From assembly GCF_019175385.1 (NCBI RefSeq), contig NC_083338.1:65876884-65940883 (forward strand): a stretch of DNA of 64,000 bases, in the 5' to 3' direction. Shown piece after piece: positions 1 to 11,034 of this stretch. Made by a program: the position numbers and the translations under genes. The number at the start of each line of letters is the position of its first letter. Positions within the stretch are counted from its first letter, which is position 1. The notes under the pieces were generated by a model that was not told where the DNA came from, searched no databases, and saw only the letters and a list, made by a program, of their open reading frames with translations. This stretch comes from Lycium barbarum. Taxonomy: Eukaryota; Streptophyta; Magnoliopsida; Solanales; Solanaceae.

Positions 1-217
1 TTTTACCCATGCCTTACTGACGAACGTCTCTGACTGTCATTCAAATTCGCTCAATTTCCCGAGCGGTGTTGTACCTTTTCTTTGCCCATTTAGTCCGCCT
101 CGTTCTGCGTGACTCCTGTAAGGGCACTAATTACTCCACACATTCCCTTTTCCTTTAGATTGCCCCAAATTTTCATTTATCTCTAGCATACTTACACTCG
201 TGTAACAATCTTCCATT

Positions 218-320
218 ACTTCCCAGGGGGGTCACCCATCCAGAATTGCTCTGGCTTGAGCACGCTTAACCCCGAAACTTTCACGCGTTTTGACGCGTTA
301 GGGCTAATATAATTTCGTCG
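218..320 (-). other. 5S rRNA-like segment of element L
   Basis: On the minus strand this segment aligns without large gaps to plant 5S rRNA. It holds CTAACGC, then TTAAGCGTGCT (A-box region), then GATGGGTGACC (C-box) and CTGGGAAGT, in the 5S order and close to the 5S spacing. It has one base fewer before the C-box and one extra C after it relative to the T copies. It lies inside the internal domain of L, not in a 5S array. No TTTT terminator is seen just downstream. Homology is clear; transcription by RNA polymerase III is only a possibility. Confidence 0.85.
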
Positions 321-1500
321 ATCGCCACTCCCGACCTTTGTCACGTAATTTAAGACAATTCGGGGTCTTAACAACTTTTCAAAACATCCCCGTAGCGGGT
401 CCCACCCCGGCCTACGAGAATTCTATTACTTTTCTGACTTGGTGGTTACCGTGTCGTCACTTATAAATCCTCAACATTTACCTCCATACGTACCTATATA
501 CTTCCAGACAGCCCACAAGTCTAAATTCGTATTCTACAAATTCCATCTCCAAATAGTCAAGGGAAACTGACAGAATATTACAGTAAGGTGTCTTCCAACC
601 CTCAACAAAAGAAAACCAAAGTCCGACGAACTTCGCGAAATCATCAAATGCCTAATTCACATAATTACCCCCACGGTTATACATATATATATACTTAAGC
701 CGAGAGCGTACCGCTCAATTTTCAACGGCTTGTCATACGTTTTGTATTTTTCCAATTTGAGGAACCTTAATCGTCGGACATTCTTGTCCTTCACATGGGT
801 TGTGCCAAAACAAAATGGGGTTAGAACACATTCCTGGTCCCTCCAAATAACTTGCGAATCTACTCCTCGTATATATTTTGTTGAGATAAAATTTTTCCAC
901 TAGGGGTAACGCTCCTCACAAATAACATGGAGGGGTACCTTTTAATCCACCATAATAGGTTTATCATAATGATATCGACCTTCAAAACAGGTTAAGAATT
1001 TATATCTCATTTCCCCTTTTTCGTATTTCTAGAAAAATTTGGGCAGAGGTTCCTCTATATTTCTTACTATCCCAAAACCTGTACACAGGAAATACCAACC
1101 AGGCCTCACAGGGCCACCACATATACGTACATACATATTACATCATATCATCTCATAGCCACACGGGCTAACAATTTTAAACAAAAATATAAATATGCCG
1201 AAGCTTACCTCACATGCCCAACTCAACTGTACCTGCTACACTTTTCATATTTTATTTTTCCTTCCAATGTCCGGCTTATGTTCCAATCGTATTTCAAACA
1301 CCTTACCCAACATACATCTTCCATATCATTGCTAACCTGAGCACTGTGTAGCTTCCAATATCAACAATCACTGTCTTACGTCGATACCGTTCTCCAGCTG
1401 CAATCAAAGGTTAGAAAAAGAAATTCATTTCCTACAGCTGGCTCTATCGCACGATCTAAGATTCCAAAGAAAGTAACATCCTAAATGCCCTGTAGCTTCC

Positions 1501-1537
1501 TGTTTATAGGTGTGGTGCACAACACATCGATAAACAA
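1501..1537 (-). other. Leader hairpin with GTGCAC loop (L)
   Basis: The stem is TGTTTAT/ATAAACA with an inner stem that has one mismatch. The 8-base loop contains GTGCAC at 1515-1520. The hairpin lies about 45 bases downstream of the primer site in the sense of transcription. The same structure occurs in N, T and H, and with a GCGCGC loop in Q. Confidence 0.7.
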
Positions 1538-1579
1538 GACTCTACGAGACACGGCCTGTAGACATTCCGAGGACAAACT

Positions 1580-1591
1580 GCTCTGATACCA
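1580..1591 (-). other. Primer binding site (initiator Met tRNA), element L
   Basis: The minus strand reads TGGTATCAGAGC, the usual plant primer site for initiator-Met tRNA, separated by AAAG from the LTR end. This fixes the transcription direction as minus and makes 1596-4534 the 5' LTR. Confidence 0.9.
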
Positions 1592-2130
1592 CTTTTGTCA
1601 TGACCCAGCCCCGTGGGCCGCGACTGGCACCCTACCTGGGTACCCAGACCAAATCGCATATTTATTTCCAGATCCAAATTCATTTCAGAGTTTTTCGAAA
1701 ATCATATCAAACATACTTTATATCAAAAACATGTCTTAAGCGGTCATACCAAATCAAAATGCCCTATCAAATACAAACGGAGCGGCGGAATAGACATCGC
1801 CGGTCAACAGTGCAAACATAAGCATAAGGGCCATTTGGGGCCATCATAACAAACGGACCGCTTTAAGACCAGAAAACAAAATCGAACAACCATACATAGG
1901 ACCCTTATCCCACATATATGACTACAGGCCTCTACGAACTCAAAACAAAGACAGATGGCGAGACAGGGCCCCGCCGTACCCAAATAGTCAATGAACACAG
2001 TGTATGCATAACAGAGAATGTCTATACCAAAGTGGACTCCGGATCAGATGGAGTACTCCAAAATAGCAGAATGAGTAGCCTAAACCGGAGGATCATCCCA
2101 AACGAGCTTCTGTACCTGCGGGCATAAAAC

Positions 2131-2172
2131 GCAGCCCCCGAAGAAAGGGGGTCAGTACGAAATATGTACTGA
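2131..2172 (-). other. Double hairpin in LTR of L
   Basis: Stem 1 is CCCCC (2135-2139) with GGGGG (2147-2151). Stem 2 is CAGTAC (2153-2158) with GTACTG (2166-2171) and a 7-base loop. Both recur in N, H, G, F, Q and B with paired substitutions. Confidence 0.7.
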
Positions 2173-4226
2173 GTATGTAAAGCACGAAGTACAGAAATAT
2201 GGATCAAACCGGAAGCAAATCAAAAGACAAAGTGGAGTACAAACCGGAGTGTCAAAATCAGTATCAAATCGTGTACATATACATAATGCAGGCGAAAATC
2301 ATGCAAAGCTCAAGAACGTGGTCGCCACTCCGACGCTGGCGCCACACACAGCATAACACCAGAAGGTTTCAAATCTCCGTACATCCCCGAACACAAACAT
2401 AATCATAGGTGAGCGTATCGCATCACGAGCCATATCACAGCATAACTCCAAACGGAACCCGGCCCTATGGCGAAGCCTCGGGAACCGTAACACAGCATAC
2501 GGCCGAATTTGTCATAAGGCGCACGAATCAAAACCGGCCCGGGAACCGGTGAACGAAGTCATAATAAGGCACGAGCGGAGTCGTGAGCAAACAAATGCAA
2601 AATATATTTCAAAATAGCTTTCCAAAGCATAATGATTTTGTAAGTCATTTCATAGTACAAAGTAATCGGATACTTAGCCGATAACAAGGTTTCATTTCAC
2701 AAAACGTTTCCAAACTAGTACGTATAGCTCAAATCATAACTTAGCGCATCGTAATATTCAAAATATATATCCCGTAGGAGGAAGTCCCAAAATCGAAAGC
2801 ATCATTTCAAACTTCATTCAAAAGGACAGCCCAATAAGACAGATAGGGCGTCTCGGGGTTAACGGGCCCACCTCGAGTCAAATTGAGGCGGCGAACATAT
2901 TTTTCGAACATTTATAGGCCAAAGGGGTCATACATAATCATTTCTAAATCACCCGACCACATTTCGATAGGTTTCGGACGAATGGTGGCATTCTAGCCAA
3001 AATAGAGCCCTTAGGCTTCAATAGGATTGAATGAATAGTAACTTTTCTGTGGATCGGGTTTCGAGGAGCAGAAATGCTCCGGAAGGTCTCATATTCGACT
3101 AACATACTAGGATATGCCAAATGAAGGAGTGGTAAGCTTTACATACCTCACAGACGTCGTAAGCTCTCCCGAAAGTCCAGTCCCGTTTCGTCAAAAATCT
3201 GCAAATGGTCAAAGTTACCAATTGAGATTCTTAGGCTTAAAAATGCCTTTAACTTCATATTTGCCTACCGAAATTTCGGCAGCATTTCCCCTATAAATCT
3301 AACATCCCCGAGGCGTAGCTCGGCTCCAAATTCATCAATCACAACAGCCCACACATCAACAACAACACAAACAACAATCAAACCACCCTAGCTTCAAGGT
3401 TCTACTTTATGATCTAAGTTGGCAACTTTCGCTCACACTTTCAAAACTCCGACTCTATACCTATATAATTGTACTCATTTCCACATTCAAACTTATACAA
3501 TCACATTCTAATTACAATCCAAGCCATACACGAAATTGCACCAAAATCAATTAATTTCCCTAATTCTTCAAAACATCCAAAAATGCACTACGAACATTCT
3601 AACTCGCATCACTTCATTCCGAATTCCTCAACGTCATTATAGATTCATATTTAAAGTCTATAGCACCCAAAATATACATTGATATACATAAAGATACCAA
3701 GGGTATACACTTTCCGATAATATCCGAAATCGTTTTCCACCGTCAATTTAATTTAACAATCAATCTTTTACGATACAAGGATCACAACAACACATTATGC
3801 CAACTTAAACAAGCTCAATCCCCATCATTTTTCCTCTCTATGGCTCACGGCCAACACCCAACTTACACACACACCCATAGCTTTCTATTTACATCAAAAC
3901 TACGGGATTCTCACCTATTCCCAATCCTTAACATATTCATATCAATTCTATATCAATCAAGGGGCAAAATTCTTACCTTTTCTTGAAAACCCGACTTGTC
4001 GTAAACGTCGTTCTTGCGCCAAACTAAATATACCCCGTTGAAGAGGGTCTTGAGCACTTCACAACTATGTAAAAACTAGGATTTTTGGATCACAAACAAG
4101 ACTTGGAAATTTTTTCTCTTCCTTCTCTAGCTCACGGCCGAACCTCCTTGTGGGGTGTTCTTGAAATTTTTTTTGTGGTTCTAATGAAAATTCTAAGTGT
4201 AACATATTGATATATATCCATTAATA

Positions 4227-4247
4227 GTCATGTGCATAGCACATGAC
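4227..4247 (-). promoter_or_regulatory. Palindrome upstream of TATA-like box (L)
   Basis: Arms GTCATGTG and CACATGAC flank a five-base spacer. The run ATATATAT at about 4210-4217 lies about 10 bases away on the downstream side in the minus sense. The same arrangement is kept in both N LTRs and all four T LTRs, so it is a candidate protein-binding site of the LTR promoter. Confidence 0.6.
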
Positions 4248-4534
4248 ATTACAATAGTGGGTTTGGGCTTGGCTAGGGCCGGCCACCCTTCAACTCTTGG
4301 GCTTCATTTTTGTTATAATTTTTTTCTTGGCCCAATTCACAAAACGCCCCATTTTGTAATTCCCGAAACTAATTTCCGAAATTCCAAATTTACCCTCATC
4401 CTTCCCCGAGGTCTTGACATTAAAAATTCCATAACCAGCATAGTCATATTTACAAAAATCAAATTATGTCCTTCTAACACCCAAGTCGTAATTATTTCTC
4501 GATTTCCAATTATGCGAAAACGCGGGACATAACA

Positions 4535-5388
4535 TACATGATGGAAATGGTGTGGAAGTGATTAATGAAAGAAATGTGGTATTGATGATGAAATATTTAT
4601 GGCAACTATGAAGAAAAATGAGACATTTTTTATGAAAGAATTATGTGAATCTGTGATCAAAGGTTGTTTCCGAAACGGAAGGTATGTGCACTCGTGATCT
4701 AATAGGACATTTTGGAGTGAGCGGTACATAGAGGCCAAGGATCCTCTACGGGTCATGACGGTCGAGACATCGATATTCCGTCCGGAGCATGTGTGTACAG
4801 AGTGAGTATTGGCCATCGCATTGAATATATCATCATCACATTATACATCGATTGACTGGATAATTGGTTGTATTCGTGTTGTTGTTACACTGAGGAGACA
4901 TCGAAAACTTGAAAGACTTATGTTTAGGTACCTCACCTTAGGTGATGATTTGGTTGTGCGATATTCTGAGACTTTATGGTGATTATGTGCCTATCTGTTT
5001 ATCTTGTTGATTTTGTGCTTATATGTGTAAACTAATCTTAGTCGGACAATGATGCTTACCAGTCCGTGTGTGTACTGATACTACTCTTGCTGTATTTTTC
5101 CTGAGTGCAGATTTTGAGGCAGAACCTTCTTTCAGACCCCATTTCTATCCTTGAGGCTATTTGTTGCCAAGATTCCAACGGTAAGCTACCTACCTATCAT
5201 ACAGCCCTGGAGTTCCTTCCTATTTGCATACTACTATTCCATTAGACATTTTTATTTGTATTCAGACATATGTATTTATTCTTAGAGATAGTTGGTTAGT
5301 CCTTCTTGTAAGGTGACTTCATTTCTGGGGATTGTATTATGACTTAGTATCTTCCGTACTTATATTTATGGTATTGGTTGTAACAACC
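4535..5388 (+). repeat. Left LTR fragment of element P (inferred)
   Basis: No gene is seen. The stretch has LTR-like content and resembles the end part of the B LTR (around 18940-19235), including the ...GTACTGATACTACTCTTGCTG segment near 5073 and GTATTGGTTG just before the next insertion. It is bounded on the left by the end of L and on the right by the start of B. I infer that it and 19382-19517 are the two sides of one LTR split by B. An original GTATTGGTTGAC fits, but the left target copy is imperfect. Confidence 0.45.
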
Positions 5389-5945
5389 CGTTTAATCGTT
5401 ACCGTAAATCCCGAAGGATTCGCAACTTTGACATCCTGGACTTGTTCGGTTCATTACATATTCTCGGTGAACATCTAACCTAACTGGACCCGTTGTGCGA
5501 ATAGGAATTAAATATTGAATTTAAGGACTTGGACCTAGTCAGGCCGTCACAGCGGTCACGCCCCAGCGACCCCATCCCCGCTGAAGCGTAGGTGGAGAGA
5601 ATTTCATCAGATCGCTGAAGCGGTATCGAGGGCATCGAAACAGTGTCGCTGAAGCGGTAGACGACCAGTGATTGACCTATTTAAAACCCATTTATTGACT
5701 TGACCTAGCATTTATTTTTCCAAGTTCTAGCCGCCATCTGAAGACATTTTCGGCTCCTTGAGACCAAAATGTTAGGAAGGTAATCTCCAAAAATCTCTCA
5801 TTTTTTCTCCTTTAATTTCCCCTTCTCTTCTTACACCATTTATGATTATGGTAAAGCTTAAATGAAGGTTCTTTATTTCTTCAAATCTCTTATGAGACCC
5901 TTGGGGAATGGTTGTAATGAATGTCCTAGAGTAATTAGCAGCTCT
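5389..5945 (+). repeat. Truncated LTR copy of element B
   Basis: It starts TGTAACAACCCG and matches 7459-8035 over its whole length (direct repeat about 2.07 kb apart), with scattered substitutions. It contains CGCTGAAGCG-type palindromes at about 5543-5660 and TATTTAAAA near 5679. Similarity stops sharply after AGCTCT at 5945, where unrelated sequence starting TG begins. Confidence 0.7.
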
Positions 5946-7234
5946 TGATTCTCGGCCATCATACCTGTGAGGAACAGTAGATTATGAGGAATCATGTTAC
6001 CAGATTTAAGCAATCAAAAGCTTGTGTTCTACGCTTAAAATCTCAGTGAAATCAGTTGTTTTAAAAAAAAATCTAGTTGCAGTTTCAGTACAGGAACCGC
6101 TGTAGCGGTCACTCAGACCGCTATAGCGCAAATGGATACCGCTCCCGCGCCCCTGCCATCTTTCTCCCAACTGCTTCAGTGACCCCTTAGGCGCTAAAGC
6201 GAAGCCGCCCCAGCGGTCCCTTGACCGCTGAAGCGGTGTCGTCTTCTCCAACAGACCCGATTTTTTCCAACACCCAATGGCCTCGAAAACATATTTTTAT
6301 GTACAGATCGAGTAGATTTCAAGCATGCAAGATGTTTGCAACCCTTAGAATATAATTTCTAGCAGCAACAACCCTGAATTTTGATGGAAGCCAACACCCT
6401 CTTTTAGAAAAAAAAAACTCTTTACTATGTTTAAGTTTTTCAATCCAAATCGGTGCATTAACTACGCAATATTCGATGTAACTATTATTCTAATGCTAGA
6501 CAAGTTGCGTAATCCAATTTATCAACACCTATTAAGTCTATCAACCAAAAACCCCAATTTTTGAATTACAAACCCATTTATTGAACCATGGAAACTAGAA
6601 AAATTCAGTTTCATTACCCTATCACTAGTAGAGGAGGGTCATTTCTTACCTTAAGACTAAAGATACGAGCGGGATTGGTGTTGTTTGCTAATGGCCTTTG
6701 AGAGTCCCTTTTCCTTCCTCGGAGAGAAAATTGTTGTGGTGTGAAGTTGGGTTTACATGTAGATTTAAGTGTGGGATGTTAAGGAGACTTTATTTGTGTT
6801 TAACTGGGGGTTGGAAAGTTGAGAAGTGGTAGGAGACGGAGAGCCATTCGGGGTTAGGGGGGGAATGTATTTGCGGGAATGGGGGAGTGGAAGAGTGTAA
6901 GGCCTTTTTATTTTTTTAATTCCCCGTTGACTGCTCAAGCGGTCGTCTGACCTCTTTCGCATTACCGCTGCAGCGCTACTTCAGGCTGCTGAAGTGGACT
7001 CCTAGAAATTTTTGTTCCCAATAATTCGATCCATTTAATTGAAACCCGAGTTCAATACCTTACCCATGTGTCCCCCGTGGACCTACGATTATAAATCCCT
7101 CTGATTCATCTGAGTTATTACCCTTGCGAATTCCTCGTGAAAACTAGCAGTTGAGCCATCCCGAATCGTATACACTTAGAAATAAATTTGTCCACGATGG
7201 ACTTTTCTGATAAGTCTAGACGGGAGTGGTAACA
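5946..7234 (-). repeat. Possible minus-strand LTR fragment S
   Basis: The region starts TG directly after the B-like repeat and ends GGTAACA. It has a minus-strand promoter-like layout: CGCTGCAGCG palindromes near 6965 followed by AT-rich TATA-like sequence near 6905-6920. Further perfect palindromes lie at 6096-6109 and 6224-6237. The flanking pentamers (GCTCT and CAAAT) do not match, so the boundaries are uncertain. No coding region is convincing; the short minus-strand frames at 6006-6251 and 6765-6962 have no recognisable domain. Confidence 0.35.
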
Positions 7235-7458
7235 CAAATTTTGGTGATTCGTTAAGCTGAGTGTTACTTCTTTCACGCCTTTCGTTTACTCAAGCCTTTT
7301 TAATAAAGACACCCTATCATATAGCGGCACAGAATTCCACGAGAGATAAAGTTGTTCCAAATCAATGCTACTAAGTTCAATTCACGAGCTTACTTCTCCA
7401 TGTGCCTTGGTTCACCCCTTGCCGTTCGAGGACGAACGGTTGTTTAATTGGTATCTGA
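7235..7458 (+). other. 3' untranslated tail of element B
   Basis: No gene is seen. It includes GTTCGAGGACGAACGG, a motif typical of the segment before the 3' LTR in plant gypsy elements, and runs up to the LTR start at 7459. A clean polypurine tract is not evident. Confidence 0.45.
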
Positions 7459-8590
7459 TGTAACGATTCAGTTAGTCGTTACCGTAAATCCTGAAGGATT
7501 CGCAACTTTGACATCCTGGACTTGTTCGGTTCATTACGTATTCCCAGTGAATATATAGCCTAACTAGACCATTTGTGCGAATAGGAATTAAATATCAAAT
7601 TTCGGGACTTGGACCCAGTCAGGCTGCCCCAACGCTGGGCTGACCGCCACAGCGGTCACATCCCAGCGACCCCTTCCCCACTGAAGCATAAGTGGGGAGA
7701 ATTTCATTAGACCGCTGAAGCGGTATTGAGGGCGCCGAAGTGGTGATGCTGAAGCGGTAAACGACTAGTGATTGACCTATTTAAAACCCCATTCATTAAC
7801 TTGACATAGCATTTATTTTTCCAAGTTCCAGCCCCCATCTGGAGACATTTTCATCTCCTTGAGACCAAAATATTAGGAAGGTAGTCTAAAAAAATCCCTC
7901 ATTTTTTCTCCTTTAATTTCCCTTTCTCTTCTTACACTATTTATGATTATGGCAAAGCCTAAATGAAGGTTCTTTCTTTCTTCAAAAATCTTACAAGACC
8001 CTTGGGGAATGGTGGTAATGAATGTCCTAGAATAATTAGTAGCTCTAAGATGGCTTCGTTATTGCAAGAATGAGTTTCATAACTAATTCTAAGCCCAATC
8101 CTTACGATTTCTCAATTGGGTTAACTTGCTAAGTCGCTATTAGTGTCTCACGTGAATAATTGAGGTAAGTTTGACTTAGGTTAACCTTGTTTCCCATTAA
8201 AAGAGGTGATATGGTAATAATCAAGAATCTAGAACCATCATTTTTAAAAATGACAATTTTACCCCTATGATCCAATTTCTTGAATTGTTGCTTCCTCGAA
8301 TGTGTCCATCGTTATTAGACCCCTTGGATCTACAATTGCCTACGAAGATGGAAGATGGAATCCAAATGAACGTTCGCACACTTATCGGCCTGAGGTAGGT
8401 TACGGCTTGCTTTCTTGGTAGACTCTGGTTAGACTTACATATTAGTGTATTATATGAAACGGAGAATACATGTATAGGCTTTTGGTATTTGGGATGGACT
8501 TCTTAGGATGGTATTGTTGTGTGATTTATATGTTCGGGCTTGTGGCATGTAGATTCCCTAGGTTCATGTGTTGGTCTTGCTTTGGGTATT
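7459..8590 (+). repeat. 3' LTR of element B, left part
   Basis: It starts TGTAACGATTCAG and repeats 5389-5945. It holds perfect palindromes GACCGC-CACA-GCGGTC (7642-7657) and ACCGCT-GA-AGCGGT (7711-7724), then TATTTAAAA at 7779-7787. It is interrupted at 8590 by element Q. The five bases before Q are GTATT and those after are GTACT, so the LTR most likely resumes at 17666. Confidence 0.65.
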
Positions 8591-10827
8591 TGTTACACCT
8601 CGGAAATTTCCCCGTTAACGTACAGTGAATAGACTAACAAAGGGCACGACGTATATGGTGTTTTAGTAAGTAAGAAATAACATTTGATGATTTTAAATAA
8701 GATTTCAAAGACATTTGAGGTAAGAGACGAAAGTTGTTAAGGAAAGCAAGGTTATGTTGTGTGTTGGGCAGAATTCACGAATATCGAATCAATGATGACT
8801 TAAGGATGTTTTGTAGAAGAGTTATGACGTCCCTTAGATTGTTAACGAGGTGTTAAACAAGTATCAAGAAGGTTCCATAAGGATTTGAGGTCAAACGAAG
8901 TGACGAGAACAAAATCGGAGAAGGAACAGATTATACGACCAATTATATGGTCCGCAGCATTGTCACAGTGAAGGTCCGTCACTGATGGGATTATACGGTC
9001 ACTTATACGGACCATATAAAATTATACGGACCATATAATGTGTCGTATAATGGTCACAGAATGAGTTGTTGATTGGGGTGATTTTACGGTCATTTAGATG
9101 GACTGTATAAATTTATACGGACCGTATAAGTGTCCGTATAATTATGTCGGGACAGATTTTAAGTTTTTAAATAAGAGGCCCAAGTTCATTATTTTTCATT
9201 CCCATTTCTCCTCCACGACTCAAGAGTTCTCTAGAACCTTCAAAACACTTCATATACAAGAATCCAAGTGAAACTAAAGATCTACTTCATCAAACCCACA
9301 AAATTAAGTGTAAGAAACACATTAAAGTTCATCCAAGTCAAGAAATTCCATGGGAAATGGAACTAGGGTTTTGCTCAAGTGAAGTTTTTCCACTTAAAGT
9401 TCATTTCCACACTATAAAAGGTACGTTTTATGGTATTTACATGTTATTTAAGGTGTTGAAAAGTTGAAACACTTGGATTGAGGAAGGGTATAGGAAATGG
9501 GTCATGAAAGTGGTAATAGTGTCATTTTTTAGTAGTAGTTTGGAAGTGAATCATGAATATTGATATGTTGTGATTGTAATTACGTTATGAATGACGCTAA
9601 GAGCATGATAGAAACATTAGATGAGAATAAATGCAATGTTGTGCTATGATCACGATTATAGATGACCTTGAGAGGAAATTGTGGGGATTGGATAATGATG
9701 AATTTGATAAAAGTTATTGACAATGATATTATGAATGTTGTTATTGACGTTTGGGAGTTGGTACATGATATGGAGAAAGTAATATAAATAAAGGAGATGC
9801 TACCCAATTTTCTCTAACTTAGTTCAAATACGCTTATGTTATCGATTATCTAATATGAGTATGAACTCTCTTGAAGGTAGAAACGTGAATATGGGAAGAA
9901 GAACGATCGAACGATAGAGTAGCTAAACGAAAGAGGTATGTAAGGCTAGTCCCTTCTTTCTAAGGCATGAACCTATGGTATAATAGTTCCTCCTCCTCCA
10001 CGAATTTCCCACATTCCGGAAAAACTAAGAGTCTATGCTCATGAATAGCCATTTGAGTTAAGAATAAGAGATATTATGAACATGATAATGATGAGTCTAA
10101 GTCTAAAGAGTCTAAGGCCCATGATACTATGTTTCTACAAAGCTAATGATTCTTATTATGATCCATTGATGTTGTTCATGTATACACTCACCTTATATGC
10201 TAATTCCTTCAAGGTGAGGCAGAATGCTTATGAATGCTCCATAACGGAATCGGGGGCTCACGACCTTATGTCTCCCCGATAGAGTATAATTGTCTTAAGT
10301 CCCCTGTCATGCATTATAATAATAGTATGATGAGAATATGATAAGTCTATGAGATATACATGATGATATCACACCGCGCCAACATGTCCGGGCAGACACC
10401 GCTAAAGCGGGCAGCGTATACACCATGTCAAGATGGCATGGGCAGACACCACTAGTAGGCGGCATGAGATAGTACCCCGGACGCGGGAGGCCTGGACGCA
10501 GGCTAACGATTAACACCCGTACCTATATGGTCGGGCAGCTTATACATATATGCATACATGATATAATGATGATTATGAAGTAAGTTAGCATGCATTATTT
10601 CAGTTTTAAGTGACAGTCAGTTACAAATTGCTCTTCACTCGATGTCTCCGTATTTCATTGATATATGTATATGAAAGTAATTATGTTTCCAAATGAAAAA
10701 TGGTTTTCCTATGATTTGAGTATATAATTAACGAATATACGCTTAATGAGTATGATAAGTAATAGAATGAGTGGTGCTCGGTGGTTAACCCCGGGTACCC
10801 GTCATGGCCCCTAGTTGGGTCGTGCCA
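8591..10827 (+). repeat. 5' LTR of element Q (2237 bp)
   Basis: It is shorter than the 3' copy. It lacks about 340 bp corresponding to about 17166-17503, including the double hairpin, and lacks the extra repeat-bearing block seen at about 16230-16660. It contains the TTATACGG-A-CCGTATAA palindrome cluster, a TATA-like TTTTTAAATAAG at 9164-9175, and stem-forming repeats at 10187-10218 and 10249-10280. Confidence 0.85.
8935..9150 (+). promoter_or_regulatory. Palindrome cluster upstream of TATA-like box (Q 5' LTR)
   Basis: Six or more variants of TTATACGGNCCRTATAA occur here; the perfect 17-base form is at 9113-9129. The cluster ends a few tens of bases before TTTTTAAATAAG. The 3' LTR keeps perfect copies at 15086-15102 and 15177-15193 at the same relative place. 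Confidence 0.65.
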
Positions 10828-10831
10828 AAAG

Positions 10832-10843
10832 TGGTATCAGAGC
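10832..10843 (+). other. Primer binding site (initiator Met tRNA), element Q
   Basis: TGGTATCAGAGC lies four bases after the 5' LTR end (spacer AAAG). Confidence 0.9.
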
Positions 10844-10888
10844 AGTTCAGTCCTAGGAAGTGTCTACGAGTCGTGCCTAGTAGAGTCT

Positions 10889-10923
10889 TGTTTATGGTGT
10901 GTTGCGCGCCATACTAATAAACA
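10889..10923 (+). other. Leader hairpin with GCGCGC loop (Q)
   Basis: The outer stem is TGTTTAT (10889-10895) with ATAAACA (10917-10923). The inner stem is GTGTG/CATAC with one G-U pair. The loop is TTGCGCGC, with GCGCGC at 10904-10909. Position and loop size match the GTGCAC hairpins of the minus-strand families. Confidence 0.7.
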
Positions 10924-11034
10924 GGAGGCTATAGGGCATTTAGGAAAAATGACCATCTTTCATCTTAAGAGATCGTGCGATAGAGCTGTGTTGTAAGATT
11001 TTCTCCTCCTTAATAGTGTGCTATGATTTCAGAA

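Larger units (their letters stand above)
1..1595 (-). mobile_element. Element L: partial non-coding internal region
   Basis: This is the 5' internal part (minus-strand sense) of a Ty3/gypsy-type element whose 5' LTR is at 1596-4534 and whose remainder lies left of the window. No gag or pol reading frame is visible. It is colinear with the non-coding internal regions of H (about 55250-56600) and partly of T (about 38680-39090), including a 5S rRNA-like segment at 218-320 and a conserved leader at about 1440-1595. The absence of gag next to the leader suggests a non-autonomous element, or one whose gag was deleted. Assignment rests on the conserved leader, primer site and LTR boundary. Confidence 0.8.
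1596..4534 (-). repeat. 5' LTR of element L (2939 bp)
   Basis: The LTR runs from TGTCATGACCC (normally TGTCACGACCC) to GGGACATAACA, giving TG...CA ends. It is alignable with both LTRs of N over most of its length and with T outside T's deletion. It carries the R/U5 double hairpin at 2135-2171, a TATA-like run at 4209-4218 read on the minus strand, and a perfect 8-bp inverted repeat at 4227-4247 just upstream of it. The following five bases, TACAT (4535-4539), are the expected right target duplication; the left one is outside the window. Confidence 0.88.

Noticed and set aside
5946..7234. A host gene or exon between the two B repeats
   Set aside because: There is no sustained reading frame or splice-like structure. 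TG/CA ends and a promoter-like palindrome layout favour a minus-strand LTR fragment, though the flanking pentamers do not match.
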